From Pyrobaculum sp. (GTDB taxonomy: Archaea > Thermoproteota > Thermoprotei > Thermoproteales > Thermoproteaceae): DNA of 21,806 bases. The DNA lies in assembly GCA_009903905.1 (NCBI GenBank), contig WYEI01000219.1:1-21806 (forward strand), read 5' to 3'. The notes under the pieces are model-generated. The model did not search any database. It was not told the DNA's origin and saw only the letters and a list, made by a program, of their open reading frames with translations. The translations under genes and the position numbers were made by a program. How positions within the stretch are numbered: position 1 is the first letter of the stretch; each line of letters begins with the position of its first letter. Of the stretch, positions 21,451 through 21,806 are shown one piece after another.

Positions 21451-21806
21451 TTACCGTCTCCTGAGGCGCGACAGGAGGAGCCCGCAGACGAGGAGCGTGG
21501 GCGGAAGCGCAGCGGCCCCAAGGAAGACGGCAAGCTTGTCGAACTGACCAGCGGAGGCTAGGCGCTATGTCTCTAGGAGGACAGGCGCCGTGGGGAGCGC
21601 CGCGATTAAAAGCGCCCACGGGGAACCTCAGCAGTTTCCTGGAGAAGACGTACCAAGCAACAACCAAGAGGGCTACGGAGGCCAAAGCCGAGAAGAGCTG
21701 GGCCGCGGCGAGGCTCGCCACGCCCACACTTGCGGGCCCCCAGAGAGGGATGTAGAAGTCTCTGGTGTAGACGGTGATGGGTCCTCCGTACTGCACGACC
21801 TCCTCG
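21451..21806 (-). pseudogene. C-terminal part of a membrane-protein gene with frameshift and internal stop
   Basis: The frame enters from the right edge (EEVVQYGGPITVYTRDFYIP), passes a hydrophobic helix (LASVALLVVAWYVFS) and reaches RKLLR near 21630. There it breaks: the same frame becomes Arg/Pro-rich and soluble, while the neighbouring frame gives SPWALLIAALPTAPVLLET, a TAG (21565-21567) and then, in phase, RLASAGQFDKLAVFLG, AAALPPTLLVCGLLL and SRLRRR to a TAA at 21451-21453. The restored protein ends in three membrane helices. It lacks its start in this window and I do not recognise the family. One frameshift plus one stop argue for decay. Confidence 0.5.

Noticed and set aside
21565..21567. 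TAG read as pyrrolysine or programmed readthrough
   Set aside because: An upstream frameshift is also needed, and nothing suggests pyrrolysine use in this lineage; decay is simpler.
1..21806. CRISPR array, tRNA, rRNA or intact transposon
   Set aside because: No regularly spaced repeats, no cloverleaf or rRNA-like sequence, and no transposase frame were seen on either strand.

Overview
The window looks like chromosomal DNA of a Pyrobaculum-type hyperthermophilic crenarchaeon (Thermoproteales). Three things point there. The Fe/Mn superoxide dismutase closely resembles, from memory, the Pyrobaculum aerophilum enzyme. The gene set is archaeal (DUF134, GYD, SWIM, DUF3782-like nuclease, His-type Thi4). 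Almost every gene is preceded by a TATA box centred 21-25 nt before its start codon with no room for a Shine-Dalgarno leader, so most mRNAs should be leaderless. I used that spacing to choose starts.

Left part (1-7700): a Nudix ADP-ribose-pyrophosphatase-like enzyme; a polytopic flippase-like membrane protein; a gene-poor stretch with a decayed reading frame; an overlapping SWIM zinc-finger / PIN-like pair; a DUF996-like membrane protein; an ABC-2 exporter (ATPase and permease, ATGA overlap); a Rieske ferredoxin; superoxide dismutase; and an unrecognised 140-residue protein.

Middle (7700-12000): a decayed zone on the plus strand, then a winged-helix gene on the minus strand broken by two frameshifts. 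Next come minus-strand genes for a DUF5320-like Gly/Trp/His-rich coiled-coil protein, a DUF134 DNA-binding protein and a Trm112-like zinc protein, then a membrane protein and a short cysteine-free tRNA-guanine-transglycosylase-like enzyme. A regulatory or decayed intergenic stretch follows.

Right part (12000-21806): an unknown 162-residue protein; aspartate 1-decarboxylase PanD; a fucose-isomerase-fold protein; an ArsR-type winged helix fused to a DUF4097-like beta-repeat domain; an amidohydrolase/deaminase; a retropepsin-like protein with an altered active site; two small regulators (a tandem-HTH protein and a GYD protein); thiazole synthase Thi4 overlapping a small zinc-finger gene; a short frameshifted gene; an MFS transporter; a coiled-coil PD-(D/E)XK nuclease-like protein; and the C-terminal part of a damaged membrane-protein gene running off the right edge.

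There is no rRNA, no recognisable tRNA, no CRISPR array and no intact insertion sequence. The most notable signals are the three frameshifted genes (two of them broken at five-base G/C runs), the zinc-less TGT-like enzyme, the SWIM/PIN-like pair, the Thi4/zinc-finger overlap and the ArsR-DUF4097 fusion.
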